NCBI RefSeq assembly: GCF_036607905.1
Contig: NZ_CP144555.1
Location: 372,001-436,000 of the forward strand
Origin: Streptomyces sp. SCSIO 75703
GTDB taxonomy: Bacteria > Actinomycetota > Actinomycetes > Streptomycetales > Streptomycetaceae
Direction: 5' to 3'
Length of the DNA stretch: 64,000 nucleotides
Shown: one piece after another, positions 54,400 through 64,000 of the stretch
Numbering within the stretch: the first letter of the stretch is position 1
Layout of the letters: each line of letters opens with the position of its first letter
Notes under the pieces: model-generated
Database searches by the model: none
The model's input: only the letters and a program-made list of their open reading frames with translations
What the model was told of the DNA's origin: nothing
Translations under genes and position numbers: made by a program

Positions 54400-54626
54400 G
54401 GAGCAGTCCTATCAGGCGCCGGCGCGCACGCCGGCCGGGGGCCGTACGACTCCGGTCGCACATCCGCGGGCGGACGGGGCTGCCGTCGTACTCCCCCGGC
54501 AGGACGAGGCGATGAGTGCTCCGGGAGGACGACGGGAAGATCCCGGGACGGCATCGTGTTCCCCATCAGAGAGGACCGTTCGCCGTGCCGGGGCCCCGGC
54601 CCCCGTCCCCCGCAGAGGAGCTGCCG

Positions 54627-57090
<2,464 letters not shown>

Positions 57091-57290
57091 TCACGACACG
57101 TGGCGGAAAGCGGACGCCGCTTGTCCGCCCGGCTCCCTCGCGCACTGAGCGCCGGCGCTCCTCCACGCGTACCGGAGAGGGCCCGGCCGGCGGGTGCGAC
57201 GGGCGTACCGGCACGTCAGGCTGGTCCAGCGGCCATACTGGCGGGCACGACCGGCACCACAGACACCAAGGTCACTAGGAGCCAACAGCA

Positions 57291-58730
57291 ATGAGCAGCA
57301 CAGCGCAGATCGGCGTGACGGGTCTCGCGGTCATGGGCCGCAACCTCGCCCGCAACTTCGCCCGCAACGGCTACACCGTCGCCGTGCACAACCGCACCGC
57401 GGCACGTACGCACGCGCTGGTGGAGGAGTTCGGCGGCGAGGGCGACTTCGTCGCCGCCGAGACCGCCAAGGAGTTCGTGGCGGCGCTGGAGCGCCCGCGG
57501 CGCCTGGTCGTCATGGTGAAGGCGGGTGACCCGACGGACGCCGTGATCCAGGAGTTCGCGCCGCTGCTGGAGCCCGGCGACATGATCATCGACGGCGGCA
57601 ACGCCCACTTCGCGGACACCCGGCGCCGGGAGCGGGAGCTGCGCGAGCGCGGCATCCACTTCGTCGGCACCGGCATCTCCGGCGGCGAGGAGGGCGCGCT
57701 GCACGGACCGAGCGTCATGCCGGGCGGCTCGCCGGAGTCGTACTCCTCGCTCGGCCCGATGCTGGAGAAGATCTCCGCGAAGGCGGCGGACGGCGCGCCC
57801 TGCGTGACCCACGTGGGCCCGGACGGCGCCGGCCACTTCGTGAAGATGGTGCACAACGGCATCGAGTACGCCGACATGCAGCTCATCGGCGAGGCGTACC
57901 AGTTGCTGCGCGACGTCGCCGGGTACTCCCCCGCGCGGATCGCCGAGATCTTCCGCACCTGGAACACCGGCCGCCTGGACTCGTACCTGATCGAGATCAC
58001 GGCCGAGGTGCTGGCGCACGTGGACGCGGCCACGGGCAAGCCGTTCGTGGACGTCGTGGTCGACCAGGCCGAGCAGAAGGGCACCGGCCGCTGGACCGTG
58101 CAGATCGCGCTCGACCTGGGCGTTCCGGTCTCCGGCATCGCCGAGGCCGTCTTCGCCCGGTCACTGTCCGGGCACGCGGCGCTGCGGGACGCCTCGCGCG
58201 GGCTGGCCGGCCCGAAGGCCGAGGCCCTGGGCGAGGAGGAGGCCGCCGCCTTCGCCGACCGGGTGGAGCAGGCCCTGTACGCCTCGAAGATCGTCTCGTA
58301 CACGCAGGGCTTCCACGAGATCGCGGCGGGCGGCGAGGAGTACGGCTGGGACATCGACCTGGGCGCGGTCTCCGCGATCTGGCGGGGCGGCTGCATCATC
58401 CGCGCGGCCTTCCTGGACCGCATCCGCGCCGCGTACGACGCCCGGCCGGACCTGCCGAGCCTGCTGTCGGACGAGACGTTCGCGCGGGAGATCGCCGAGG
58501 CGCAGGACGACTGGCGCGAGGTCCTGGTCGCCGCGACCCGGCAGGGCGTGCCGACCCCGGGCTTCGCGGCGGCCCTCGCCTACTACGACGCGCTGCGCGC
58601 CGAGCGGCTGCCGGCCGCGCTGACGCAGGGGCAGCGGGACTACTTCGGTGCGCACACCTACCGGCGCACCGACCGGGACGGCGCGTTCCACACGCTGTGG
58701 GGCGGCGACCGGTCGGAGGTCCAGGCGTAA
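57291..58730 (+). CDS. gnd: 6-phosphogluconate dehydrogenase (decarboxylating)
   Basis: A 479-residue enzyme of the oxidative pentose phosphate pathway, converting 6-phosphogluconate to ribulose-5-phosphate with NADP. The dinucleotide motif is GLAVMGRNLARNFARNGY (residues 11-28); substrate and catalytic segments are DGGNAHFADTRRRE, GTGISGGEEGALHGPSVMPG and FVKMVHNGIEYADMQLIGEA with the catalytic lysine. Length matches the long dimeric form. ATG 57291 has AGGAG ten bases upstream. It diverges from the M23 gene across 284 bases. Confidence 0.97.
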   Translation: MSSTAQIGVTGLAVMGRNLARNFARNGYTVAVHNRTAARTHALVEEFGGEGDFVAAETAKEFVAALERPRRLVVMVKAGDPTDAVIQEFAPLLEPGDMIIDGGNAHFADTRRRERELRERGIHFVGTGISGGEEGALHGPSVMPGGSPESYSSLGPMLEKISAKAADGAPCVTHVGPDGAGHFVKMVHNGIEYADMQLIGEAYQLLRDVAGYSPARIAEIFRTWNTGRLDSYLIEITAEVLAHVDAATGKPFVDVVVDQAEQKGTGRWTVQIALDLGVPVSGIAEAVFARSLSGHAALRDASRGLAGPKAEALGEEEAAAFADRVEQALYASKIVSYTQGFHEIAAGGEEYGWDIDLGAVSAIWRGGCIIRAAFLDRIRAAYDARPDLPSLLSDETFAREIAEAQDDWREVLVAATRQGVPTPGFAAALAYYDALRAERLPAALTQGQRDYFGAHTYRRTDRDGAFHTLWGGDRSEVQA

Positions 58731-58789
58731 CGGGAACGCGGGGCCGGCCGGGGCGGTCGGCCGAGGCCGGGGGCCGGGGGGCGGAAGGC

Positions 58790-58845
58790 GGTGACCGGGA
58801 ATCGGTGACCGGGGAATCGGTGACCGGGGAGTCGGTGACCGGTGG
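58790..58845. repeat. 15-bp tandem repeat, about 3.8 copies
   Basis: Units starting GGTGACCGGG at 58790, 58804, 58819 and 58834 differ by single bases or one deletion; consensus GGTGACCGGGGAATC. Confidence 0.9.
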
Positions 58846-58943
58846 TCTGAGGAACCGGGACCGGACGGCCGCCGGTGATCTGATCTGCCGAGGTCCGGCC
58901 GACGGGGGCGGTGACCGGCCCGGTGCGGCCGGTCACCGCCCTC

Positions 58944-59041
58944 GCGTCCTCCGCCGGTCACTGCCCCGCGTCGTGCGCCGGTCGTCGCCCCCGCGTCGTG
59001 CGTCGGTCGCCGTCCCCGCGTCGTGCGTCGGTCGCCGCCCC
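58944..59041. repeat. 25-bp tandem repeat, 4 copies
   Basis: Units start GCGTC at 58944, 58968, 58993 and 59018; the middle two differ at only two positions and the outer ones have drifted. Confidence 0.85.
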
Positions 59042-59051
59042 GCCTTCCCTC

Positions 59052-59384
59052 TCAGGTGAGCGGGGGCCCCGGTTCGGGGCTGGGCACGGGCTCGGGGCCC
59101 GGCGGAATCGGCGAGGGGGACGGCTCGGGCGGGCCGGGTGGCGGCTGGGGGCCGGGCCCCGGCGGGCCGGGCGGACCCGGGGGCGGCGGAGTGGGGCCCG
59201 GCCCGGGGCCGGGCGGCGGGGGCGTCGGCTGCGGTCCGGGGCCCGGCGGCTGGGGCGGGGGCGTGGGCTCGGGGCCGCCGGGTTCGGGGGGCGGGGAGGT
59301 CGGCTCCGGTGCGGGAGCGGGCCCGGGGGTGGGTCCCGGAGGGGTGGGGTCCGGATGGACGGGGTCCGGGAACGGGTTCGTCAT
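59052..59384 (-). CDS. Small proline/glycine-rich protein
   Basis: A 110-residue low-complexity protein dominated by Pro-Gly-Pro, Pro-Thr-Pro and Pro-Glu-Pro runs. It begins TNPFPDPVHPDPTPPGP. GGAGG sits nine bases before ATG 59384, which supports a real gene despite the composition. It has no signal peptide, membrane helix or cysteine, so it is unlikely to be a wall spacer unless exported by another route. The function is unknown. The repeat-rich DNA may vary between strains. Confidence 0.6.
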   Translation of the reverse strand: MTNPFPDPVHPDPTPPGPTPGPAPAPEPTSPPPEPGGPEPTPPPQPPGPGPQPTPPPPGPGPGPTPPPPGPPGPPGPGPQPPPGPPEPSPSPIPPGPEPVPSPEPGPPLT

Positions 59385-59535
59385 GGCGCTGTCCTCCGGC
59401 CAGTCGGTCGACATCGGCTCTGGACTTGTCCCCCGCCTACCCGTGCGCCGCGAGGCCACTCACGGGACGGCGCGGAACGGAGCCAGGTGAAAGGAGCCGG
59501 GGCGGCCCCGCCCCCTTCACGCCACCCGAGGTCGG

Positions 59536-59880
59536 TCAAAACCGGTCGGGATGCGCGCGCAACCAGTCGTTCGCGGCCCTCAACAGCTCGGGGTCCGCTG
59601 CGGGCGCCTCGTCCGGATGGCGTTCGGCCCACTTGACGACATACGGGCAGAGCGGCGCCACGGCGACACCCTCCCGCCCGGCGAGGGCGTACAGCTCGCG
59701 GGCCAGGGAACCGGCGATGCCCTTGCCCTCGTGGGAGGGCTCGACCACGGTGTGGACGGGGACGAGGGCCCGTCCCGGCGCCTCCAGCACGAAGTACTCG
59801 ATACGGCCGACGACCTCGCCGTCGCCGAACGCCGCCAGGCGGCCCGCCGCCCGGTCGTCGCGGATCTCGATGTCGCTCAC
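59536..59880 (-). CDS. Small GNAT-fold acetyltransferase (YjdJ/COG2388-like)
   Basis: A 114-residue N-acetyltransferase-like protein of the minimal YjdJ group. Family features are RAAGRLAAFGDGEVVGRIEY, the acetyl-CoA loop HTVVEPSHEGKGIAGSLARE and GVAVAPLCPYVVKWAERHPD, where the conserved CPYV occurs. GTG 59880 with AGGAG seven bases upstream is the better start; two earlier in-frame starts exist. It lies 46 bases downstream of panD on the same strand and may be co-transcribed with it. Substrate unknown. Confidence 0.85.
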   Translation of the reverse strand: MSDIEIRDDRAAGRLAAFGDGEVVGRIEYFVLEAPGRALVPVHTVVEPSHEGKGIAGSLARELYALAGREGVAVAPLCPYVVKWAERHPDEAPAADPELLRAANDWLRAHPDRF

Positions 59881-59926
59881 GGCCACGCTCCTGGTCCGAG
59901 GGCCCACAGGGCCGGGGAAAACGAGG

Positions 59927-60346
59927 TCAGGCCGTCACGGCCCGGGGGCTCCGCTCCTGATCCGAGCCGGGTACGGGCTCGGAGGGGTCGGCACCCAGGG
60001 CGACGATACGGTTCTCGCCGTCCACGTGCACCACACGCGGGCGCATCTCCCTCGCCTCGGCGTCGTCGACCTGGGCGTAGCTGATGATGATCACGAGGTC
60101 GCCGGGGTGCACGAGGTGGGCGGCGGCCCCGTTGATCCCGACGACCCCGGAGCCGCGCTCGCCCTCGATGACGTACGTCTCCAGCCGGGCACCGTTGGTG
60201 ATGTCCACGATGTGCACCAGCTCCCCGGGCAGCAGATCGGCGGCGTCCAGCAGGGCCGCGTCGATCGTCACGGACCCCACGTAGTGCAGGTCGGCCTGGG
60301 TGACAGTGGCCCGATGGATCTTGGACTTGAACATGGTGCGCAGCAT
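59927..60346 (-). CDS. panD: Aspartate 1-decarboxylase precursor PanD
   Basis: A 139-residue proenzyme that makes beta-alanine for pantothenate and CoA. Self-cleavage between Gly24 and Ser25 ([10 protein letters not shown]) creates the pyruvoyl cofactor. Lys9 ([11 protein letters not shown]), Tyr22 and the segment [20 protein letters not shown] are the usual active-site parts. ATG 60346 is the conserved start. The acidic C-terminal tail ([15 protein letters not shown]) is longer than in E. coli. panB/panC are not adjacent. The gene is next to a decayed IS region, which leaves it intact. Confidence 0.96.
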   Translation of the reverse strand: MLRTMFKSKIHRATVTQADLHYVGSVTIDAALLDAADLLPGELVHIVDITNGARLETYVIEGERGSGVVGINGAAAHLVHPGDLVIIISYAQVDDAEAREMRPRVVHVDGENRIVALGADPSEPVPGSDQERSPRAVTA

Positions 60347-60669
60347 CGACGTACTCCCGGTCAGAGGCTCCCTGCCTGCGTTCTTGCAGGTCAAAGGCTT
60401 TTCGACACCCTACAACGAGTCGCATGTCCGGGCAGCCGTCCCCAGGTTTTTCAGGACTCACGCTGACCACTTGCCGACTTTCCAGAGGCCCCGTCAGGTG
60501 GCTGGAGAAGTGCTTCGCCCACTCTCGCGGACCCCACCGCGGCGACGACCCAGGGTTTCGGGCCTTCGGCCCGCACCAGTTCCTGCCGCTGCCGCGTCGC
60601 CGGACGACTGGCTGCCCACCAGTTCCCTGTTACCGACCCACGCTCCTGGGCGTGTTTCGAACGCGGATC
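60347..60669. other. panD upstream region and unassigned sequence
   Basis: 323 bases. Close to panD there is a CCTGC/GCAGG mini-hairpin (about 60373-60388). Further out I see only an interval with GGCCTTCGGCC-type palindrome (near 60560) and less biased codon composition than the neighbours. No supportable gene; it may belong to the same decayed patch as the IS5 remnant. Confidence 0.45.
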
Positions 60670-61032
60670 TTGATCACGGGATCACCTCGACTCGTCGCGC
60701 GTGGAGACCTGGCGGACGAGCAATGAGCGGTGCGCGAACCGTTATTGCCGAGGGGCAAGAAGCCGGGCCGGCCGCCGAGATGGTCCCCGGCGGCATCTGA
60801 TCGACGGCATACGGTTCCGGATCCGGACCGGCACCCCGCGGCGGGACATGCCCGAGCACGGCGGTCGTCCGCCGAGGTTCGATCCCGAGGACTGCAAGGC
60901 CGGCCACGCGGTCGAGTGCGGCGTCAAACGCTTCACAAGACACCGCGCCGTGGCCACGCGGTATGACGAACTCGCGGTCCGTTACGCGGCGACCTCCTGG
61001 TCACGGCCACCAACGAGTGGTTGCGACCAGCA
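60670..61032 (+). pseudogene. Decayed IS5-family transposase remnant
   Basis: Pieces of an IS5-type (DDE) transposase spread over frames. DLADEQ is followed by TGA where Trp is usual, then AVREPLLPRGKKPGRPPRW. A frameshift leads to LIDGIRFRIRTGTPRRDMPE, which jumps directly to the C-terminal AGHAVECGVKRFTRHRAVAT and RYDELAVRYAAT. A last frameshift precedes LLVTATNEWLR. The central catalytic part is deleted. It cannot be active. Confidence 0.85.
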
Positions 61033-61044
61033 CGTGTGCCATGT

Positions 61045-61300
61045 CTACGAGTTGGACCAGGCGCGGGTGGACAGCACCAGCAGATAGCCGTCAGGGTCCT
61101 GGAGAGTCACACCCCAGGTGTCCCCATACGAGTTATGAGCCGGCACACGCTTCCCGCCGTGCCGTTCGAGCTGTTCCACCAGGGAGTCGGGCACTGGTTC
61201 GCCGAGGTAGATGACCAGCAGGTCTTCGGGGGTTGGCCGCGGCTCCAAGGGAGCAGCAGGATCGTGAACGAGTTCCAGATGCCAGCCGGCCGTGTGCCAT
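61045..61300 (-). pseudogene. VOC (glyoxalase/bleomycin-resistance) protein, C-terminal fragment
   Basis: About 80 codons of a VOC-fold protein: WHLELVHD, TPEDLLVIYLGEPVPDSLVE, QLERHGGKRVPAHNSYGDTW and GVTLQDPDGYLLVLSTRAW, ending at TAG 61047-61045. The N-terminal half and start are missing; upstream sequence is unrelated. It retains good coding quality, so truncation is probably recent. Confidence 0.78.
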
Positions 61301-61396
61301 CGGGCGCTGGTCCTAGTCCTGGCTACCGAGCACCTAACGGCACCTGACCTGCACTTACGGTCCACGCTCCTCCTGTAGGCGGCGTCTTCACATGTC

Positions 61397-61578
61397 ACGC
61401 CCACATCAGACACAACCGGCAGTTGCGCGACCTCATCATCGCCGGCCGCGCCACACCGAGCGTCGTCGTCTCCAAGCGGCTGCCCCTGGAGGACGCTCCG
61501 GACGCCTACCGGCGTCTCGACAAGCGGGAGGACGGCTACTCGAAGGTCGTGTTCCAGCCCGGCCCGAGGGCTGCCTGA
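61397..61578 (+). pseudogene. Zinc alcohol/formaldehyde dehydrogenase, C-terminal fragment
   Basis: The last 60 codons of a medium-chain zinc dehydrogenase: QLRDLIIAGRATPSVVVSKR, LPLEDAPDAYRRLDKREDGY, SKVVFQPGPRAA, ending at TGA 61576-61578. The match is to the C-terminal end of glutathione-independent formaldehyde-dehydrogenase-like proteins. No start, catalytic zinc site or cofactor domain remains. Confidence 0.8.
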
Positions 61579-61674
61579 CCGATGTCGCGGGCCGGCGTCC
61601 GGCAGGCTGGCGGATGCGCGAGCCCGGTGCGGGCGGGGCGCCGAGCGAGGGAGCGGCGCCCGCGCACGCACCGG

Positions 61675-62502
61675 TCACCCGCGACGAGCGGACTTCGCCA
61701 GCATCTTGCGCTGCACCCGTCTGCCGCGCGCGACCGCGAGGGGCAGGGCGCGCAGCCCGAACGAGGGAAGGGCGTCCGCCAGGCGCACCTGCAGCCCGCG
61801 CCAGGCCGGCGTCGCGGTGACCGGGCGCGGGCGGTCCAGGACCTTGCCGACGGCGTCGACGACATCCTCGGGTTCGAGCAGCTTGCCGGAGAAGGAGAGC
61901 GCGGAGGCGGGATCGTCGAGTTTGTCGTGGAGCATCGGGGTCCAGATGCCGTCGGGGCAGACGCAGGAGATGTCGATCTCCTTGATCCCGGCGAGGCGCA
62001 GGTCGGCGAGTGTGCTCAGACTGAAGCCGATCGCGGCGTGCTTGGAGGCGGCGTAGACCGCCTCACCCGGCACCGGGGTCAGACCGGCGAGCGACACGAC
62101 GTTGAGGATGTGCCCGCCCGTGCCCCGCATCGCCTCGATCGCGGCGACCGTGCCGTTGACCGTGCCGAGGGCGTTCACCTCCAGCATCAGGCGCCGCACG
62201 TCCGGCGCCTGTTCCCAGGCCGGTCCGGTCGCGAGGACGCCGGCGTTGTTGATCCACAGGTCCAGGCGTCCCGCCTCGGCCGCGACGCGGTCCCGCGCCG
62301 CGTCGACCTGGGCCTCGTCACGCACGTCGACGCGGGCCCACAGCACATCGGGCCCGAGCCCGGTGGCCGTGGCGCGCGCCGCGTCCTCGTCGATGTCGGT
62401 GACCAGCACGCGGTGGCCGCGTTCGACCAGCAGCGCCGCGAGCATCCGGCCGAGTCCCCGGCCCGCTCCGGTGACCACCGCCCCGGCGGGGGAGCGCCTC
62501 AT
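61675..62502 (-). CDS. Short-chain dehydrogenase/reductase
   Basis: A 275-residue classical SDR. The cofactor loop is VVTGAGRGLGRMLAALLVER (residues 9-28), the NNAG motif is LWINNAGVLATG, the catalytic serine lies in LNVVSLAGLTPV and the YxxxK is YAASK. Asp43 in LVTDIDEDAA suggests NAD preference. The C-terminal extension with RVQRKMLAKSARRG is basic. ATG 62502 overlaps the stop of the MBL-fold gene by four bases, so the pair is translationally coupled. Substrate unknown. Confidence 0.92.
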   Translation of the reverse strand: MRRSPAGAVVTGAGRGLGRMLAALLVERGHRVLVTDIDEDAARATATGLGPDVLWARVDVRDEAQVDAARDRVAAEAGRLDLWINNAGVLATGPAWEQAPDVRRLMLEVNALGTVNGTVAAIEAMRGTGGHILNVVSLAGLTPVPGEAVYAASKHAAIGFSLSTLADLRLAGIKEIDISCVCPDGIWTPMLHDKLDDPASALSFSGKLLEPEDVVDAVGKVLDRPRPVTATPAWRGLQVRLADALPSFGLRALPLAVARGRRVQRKMLAKSARRG

Positions 62503-63626
62503 CGCCGTCCGCCCTTGATCTCGCCGTAGCTGATTCCCCCGTGGACGTAGGTGGGGACCACCGGCCAGAACCGCTTCCACGGGGCGAGTTCGGTGGAGGG
62601 CAGGATCTGCAGCCAGCGCGGGTCCGCCTTGCACCGGTCGGCGAGAGTCTTCTCCTTGACCATCGAGTCGTACTGGTCGAGGGAGTCCTCCAGGGTGTTG
62701 GCGTTGGGGCAGATCTCCCGGCCGAAGTTCCGGTGGTAGCGCCGCACGCCGGGGATCCTGGACAGTTCCGGCTGCCAGTTGTCCAGCGAGATGCCGTTCT
62801 CCGAGGACACCCACACCCCGTCGGGGGTGTTGAGCGCCAGGGAGTGGTTGCCGTCGGTGTGCCCGGGGGTCCACAGCAGCGTGACACCGGGGCCGAGTTC
62901 GATGTCGCCGTCGAAGGTGACGAACTGGGCCGGGTCGACGCCGTCCAGGCCGCCGTCGACGTACCACGCCCACTGCATCGGGTGCAGGGACTGCAACGTC
63001 GCCAGTTCACGACGGTGTACGAGCATCCGCGCCGCGCCGAACAGCGGTCCGCGGGGAGCAGGCTCCCCCTCGATGACCTCGGTGGACCCGAGGACCATCC
63101 GCGGGTCCTGCACGTGCAGGTGGTCGAAGGTGCAGAAATCGATGTCGTCGGGGGCGAGCCCGAGACGGCGCAGGACATCGCCGGGCTCGGCGTAGTACCT
63201 CAGTACGGTCCGCTCCAGCACCTTGCCGCCGGGGACCTTGTCCATCATCTTCCGCAGGTTGCGGTAGAAGGGCGCTTCCGCGGAGCCGTCCGGCACCGTC
63301 GGCTCGAACACGAGGGTGCGTGCCCGGCCGTCGAAGTCCTCGTACTGCACGACGATCATGCGGTTGATCATCGAGATCAGAGGGAGGCTGGGCACCGACA
63401 CGGCGTTGTGGAAGGCGTACGTGACCGGGTACGGCGCCGCGGCGATGTCGACCGACTTCACCGCGTGCACCTGCCCCTGGGCCTTGAAGCGCTCCTTGTA
63501 CGCCGAGGCGGCCCCGCGGACCGCCCGCAACCGCTCGCCGCGCGGCCACACCTCGTGCACACCGTCGAACTCGGGGATCGGCCGTGCACCGATCCCGGCC
63601 AGCTGGTCGGTTCCGGCAGTCGCCAT
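62499..63626 (-). CDS. MBL-fold metallohydrolase-like protein
   Basis: A 375-residue metallo-beta-lactamase-fold protein. The metal motif reads FDHLHVQD (His169, His171, Asp174) rather than HxHxDH, so one ligand is displaced; WTPGHTDGNHSLAL provides another histidine and SSENGISLDNWQPE a later ligand region. The long N-terminal region (residues 1-90) precedes the fold. ATG 63626. It is coupled to the SDR gene downstream and lies 79 bases after an AraC regulator gene on the same strand; together they look like a small catabolic unit (inference). Confidence 0.85.
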   Translation of the reverse strand: MATAGTDQLAGIGARPIPEFDGVHEVWPRGERLRAVRGAASAYKERFKAQGQVHAVKSVDIAAAPYPVTYAFHNAVSVPSLPLISMINRMIVVQYEDFDGRARTLVFEPTVPDGSAEAPFYRNLRKMMDKVPGGKVLERTVLRYYAEPGDVLRRLGLAPDDIDFCTFDHLHVQDPRMVLGSTEVIEGEPAPRGPLFGAARMLVHRRELATLQSLHPMQWAWYVDGGLDGVDPAQFVTFDGDIELGPGVTLLWTPGHTDGNHSLALNTPDGVWVSSENGISLDNWQPELSRIPGVRRYHRNFGREICPNANTLEDSLDQYDSMVKEKTLADRCKADPRWLQILPSTELAPWKRFWPVVPTYVHGGISYGEIKGGRR

Positions 63627-63705
63627 GGGCTACTCCTCGCTCTCGGTCGTCGGGGCAGCAGGATGCCCTCCCCGGCAGGCCGGAACTTGTTCCAGCGCGA
63701 CAATC

Positions 63706-64000
63706 TCAGAAGGTGCCGCGTGTGCGGCGCCGGAGCCGGGACGGGCTGGTGCCCTCCCACCGCCGTACGGCGTGACTGAGGCCCGACTGCTCGGCGAACC
63801 CCGCCATCGCCGCGATCTGGCCGAGCGGCAGGTCCGTGGTGGTGATGTGGCGCAGAGCGATGTCCCGCCGCACGTCGTCCACAATCGCCTCGAAGCTGGT
63901 CGACTCCGCGGCGAGCCGTCGCTGCAACGTGCGGGGGTGCATCGCGAGGAGTCGCGCGATCTGGCCGAGTACGGCGGGGGTGGCGCCGATGCTCGCGGCC
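63706..64000 (-). CDS. AraC-family regulator (N-terminus beyond window)
   Basis: C-terminal 97 codons of an AraC/XylS activator; the frame is open to the right edge. The double helix-turn-helix is visible: HPRTLQRRLAAESTSFEAIV, DDVRRDIALRHITTTDLPLG, QIAAMAGFAEQSGLSHAVRR and WEGTSPSRLRRRTRG. The form with MHPRTLQRRLAAE belongs to the OruR/ArgR-like subgroup with an N-terminal arabinose-binding-like domain. Its position before the MBL and SDR genes suggests that it controls them. Confidence 0.9.
   Translation of the reverse strand, partial: AASIGATPAVLGQIARLLAMHPRTLQRRLAAESTSFEAIVDDVRRDIALRHITTTDLPLGQIAAMAGFAEQSGLSHAVRRWEGTSPSRLRRRTRGTF

Larger units (their letters stand above)
58731..59051. 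other. Gene-free interval with two tandem-repeat arrays
   Basis: 321 bases between gnd and the convergent Pro-rich gene. It is filled mostly by a 15-bp and a 25-bp tandem array, listed separately. No gene or clear terminator. Confidence 0.6.

Noticed and set aside
54400..54626. Iron box (DmdR/IdeR) before the FhuF-like gene
   Set aside because: I looked for a TTAGGTTAGGCTAACCTAA-like dyad expected for iron genes; nothing close is present.
58944..59041. CRISPR-like array
   Set aside because: Repeats are directly adjacent with no spacers and drift in sequence; no cas genes are present. It is a simple tandem repeat.

Overview
This window is a high-GC actinobacterial chromosome segment. The codon bias, the GTG starts, the complete ergothioneine operon, a class F sortase locus, dodecin, and a LysM/M23 protein with a transglycosylase-like domain all point to Streptomyces. 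The gene order (egtABCD, ornithine-lipid acyltransferases, sdhCAB, LysR, a PAS-GGDEF-EAL protein, later gnd and panD) resembles, from memory, the SCO09xx part of the S. coelicolor chromosome. Almost everything looks like ordinary streptomycete chromosome. The exceptions are one intact IS481-family insertion sequence and a decayed patch near 60.7-61.6 kb.

Layout. 0-6.5 kb: a TetR/flavin-reductase divergent pair with a compound operator, a CaiB/BaiF CoA transferase, small CBS, PPC and FMN-binding proteins, a beta-hydroxyacid-type dehydrogenase and a lone MazF/PemK-like protein. 6.8-11.3 kb: egtABCD, translationally coupled, without egtE. 11.3-14.8 kb: an orphan sugar-binding lipoprotein with a DasR-like operator, dodecin, a HAD phosphatase and a luciferase-like monooxygenase. 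14.9-18.3 kb: a UvrA-like ABC gene broken by a 1,053-bp IS481-family element with a 6-bp target duplication. 18.4-25.7 kb: a PRC-barrel/DUF2382 stress protein, olsB-olsA behind a candidate PHO box, sdhC-sdhA-sdhB, and a divergent LysR regulator.

25.8-34.1 kb: an RmdA-like c-di-GMP enzyme coupled to a methyltransferase, an exported PF03640 lipoprotein, and a cell-surface cluster (proline-rich membrane protein, DUF4239 protein, two related exported small proteins, class F sortase). 34.1-46.6 kb: a polysaccharide deacetylase, an amino-acid permease, a CapA-like protein, an ECF sigma factor and a zinc-binding anti-sigma factor separated by an unknown gene, an Fpg/Nei glycosylase, a PAS-GAF-PP2C-ATPase regulator, a lipase-maturation-factor homologue and an amidase. 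46.7-60.3 kb: a 57-residue peptide gene, a long SDR with a zinc ribbon, a WS/DGAT acyltransferase, a secreted PA14-GH2 glycosidase behind a LacI-type operator, a FhuF-like iron reductase, an EamA transporter, a LysM-M23 cell-wall protein, gnd, a Pro-rich protein, a GNAT protein and panD. 60.4-61.6 kb: fragments of an IS5-type transposase, a VOC protein and a zinc alcohol dehydrogenase. 61.7-64 kb: an SDR, an MBL-fold protein and an AraC regulator cut by the right edge.

Most convergent gene pairs are separated by very strong hairpins (up to 25 perfect base pairs). I see no rRNA, tRNA, CRISPR array, prophage or biosynthetic megacluster. The best leads are regulatory sites (PHO box, DasR-like site, compound TetR operator), the IS/UvrA fusion with its ribosome-site-masking hairpin, the unannotated 57-residue peptide, and the sigma/unknown/anti-sigma arrangement.
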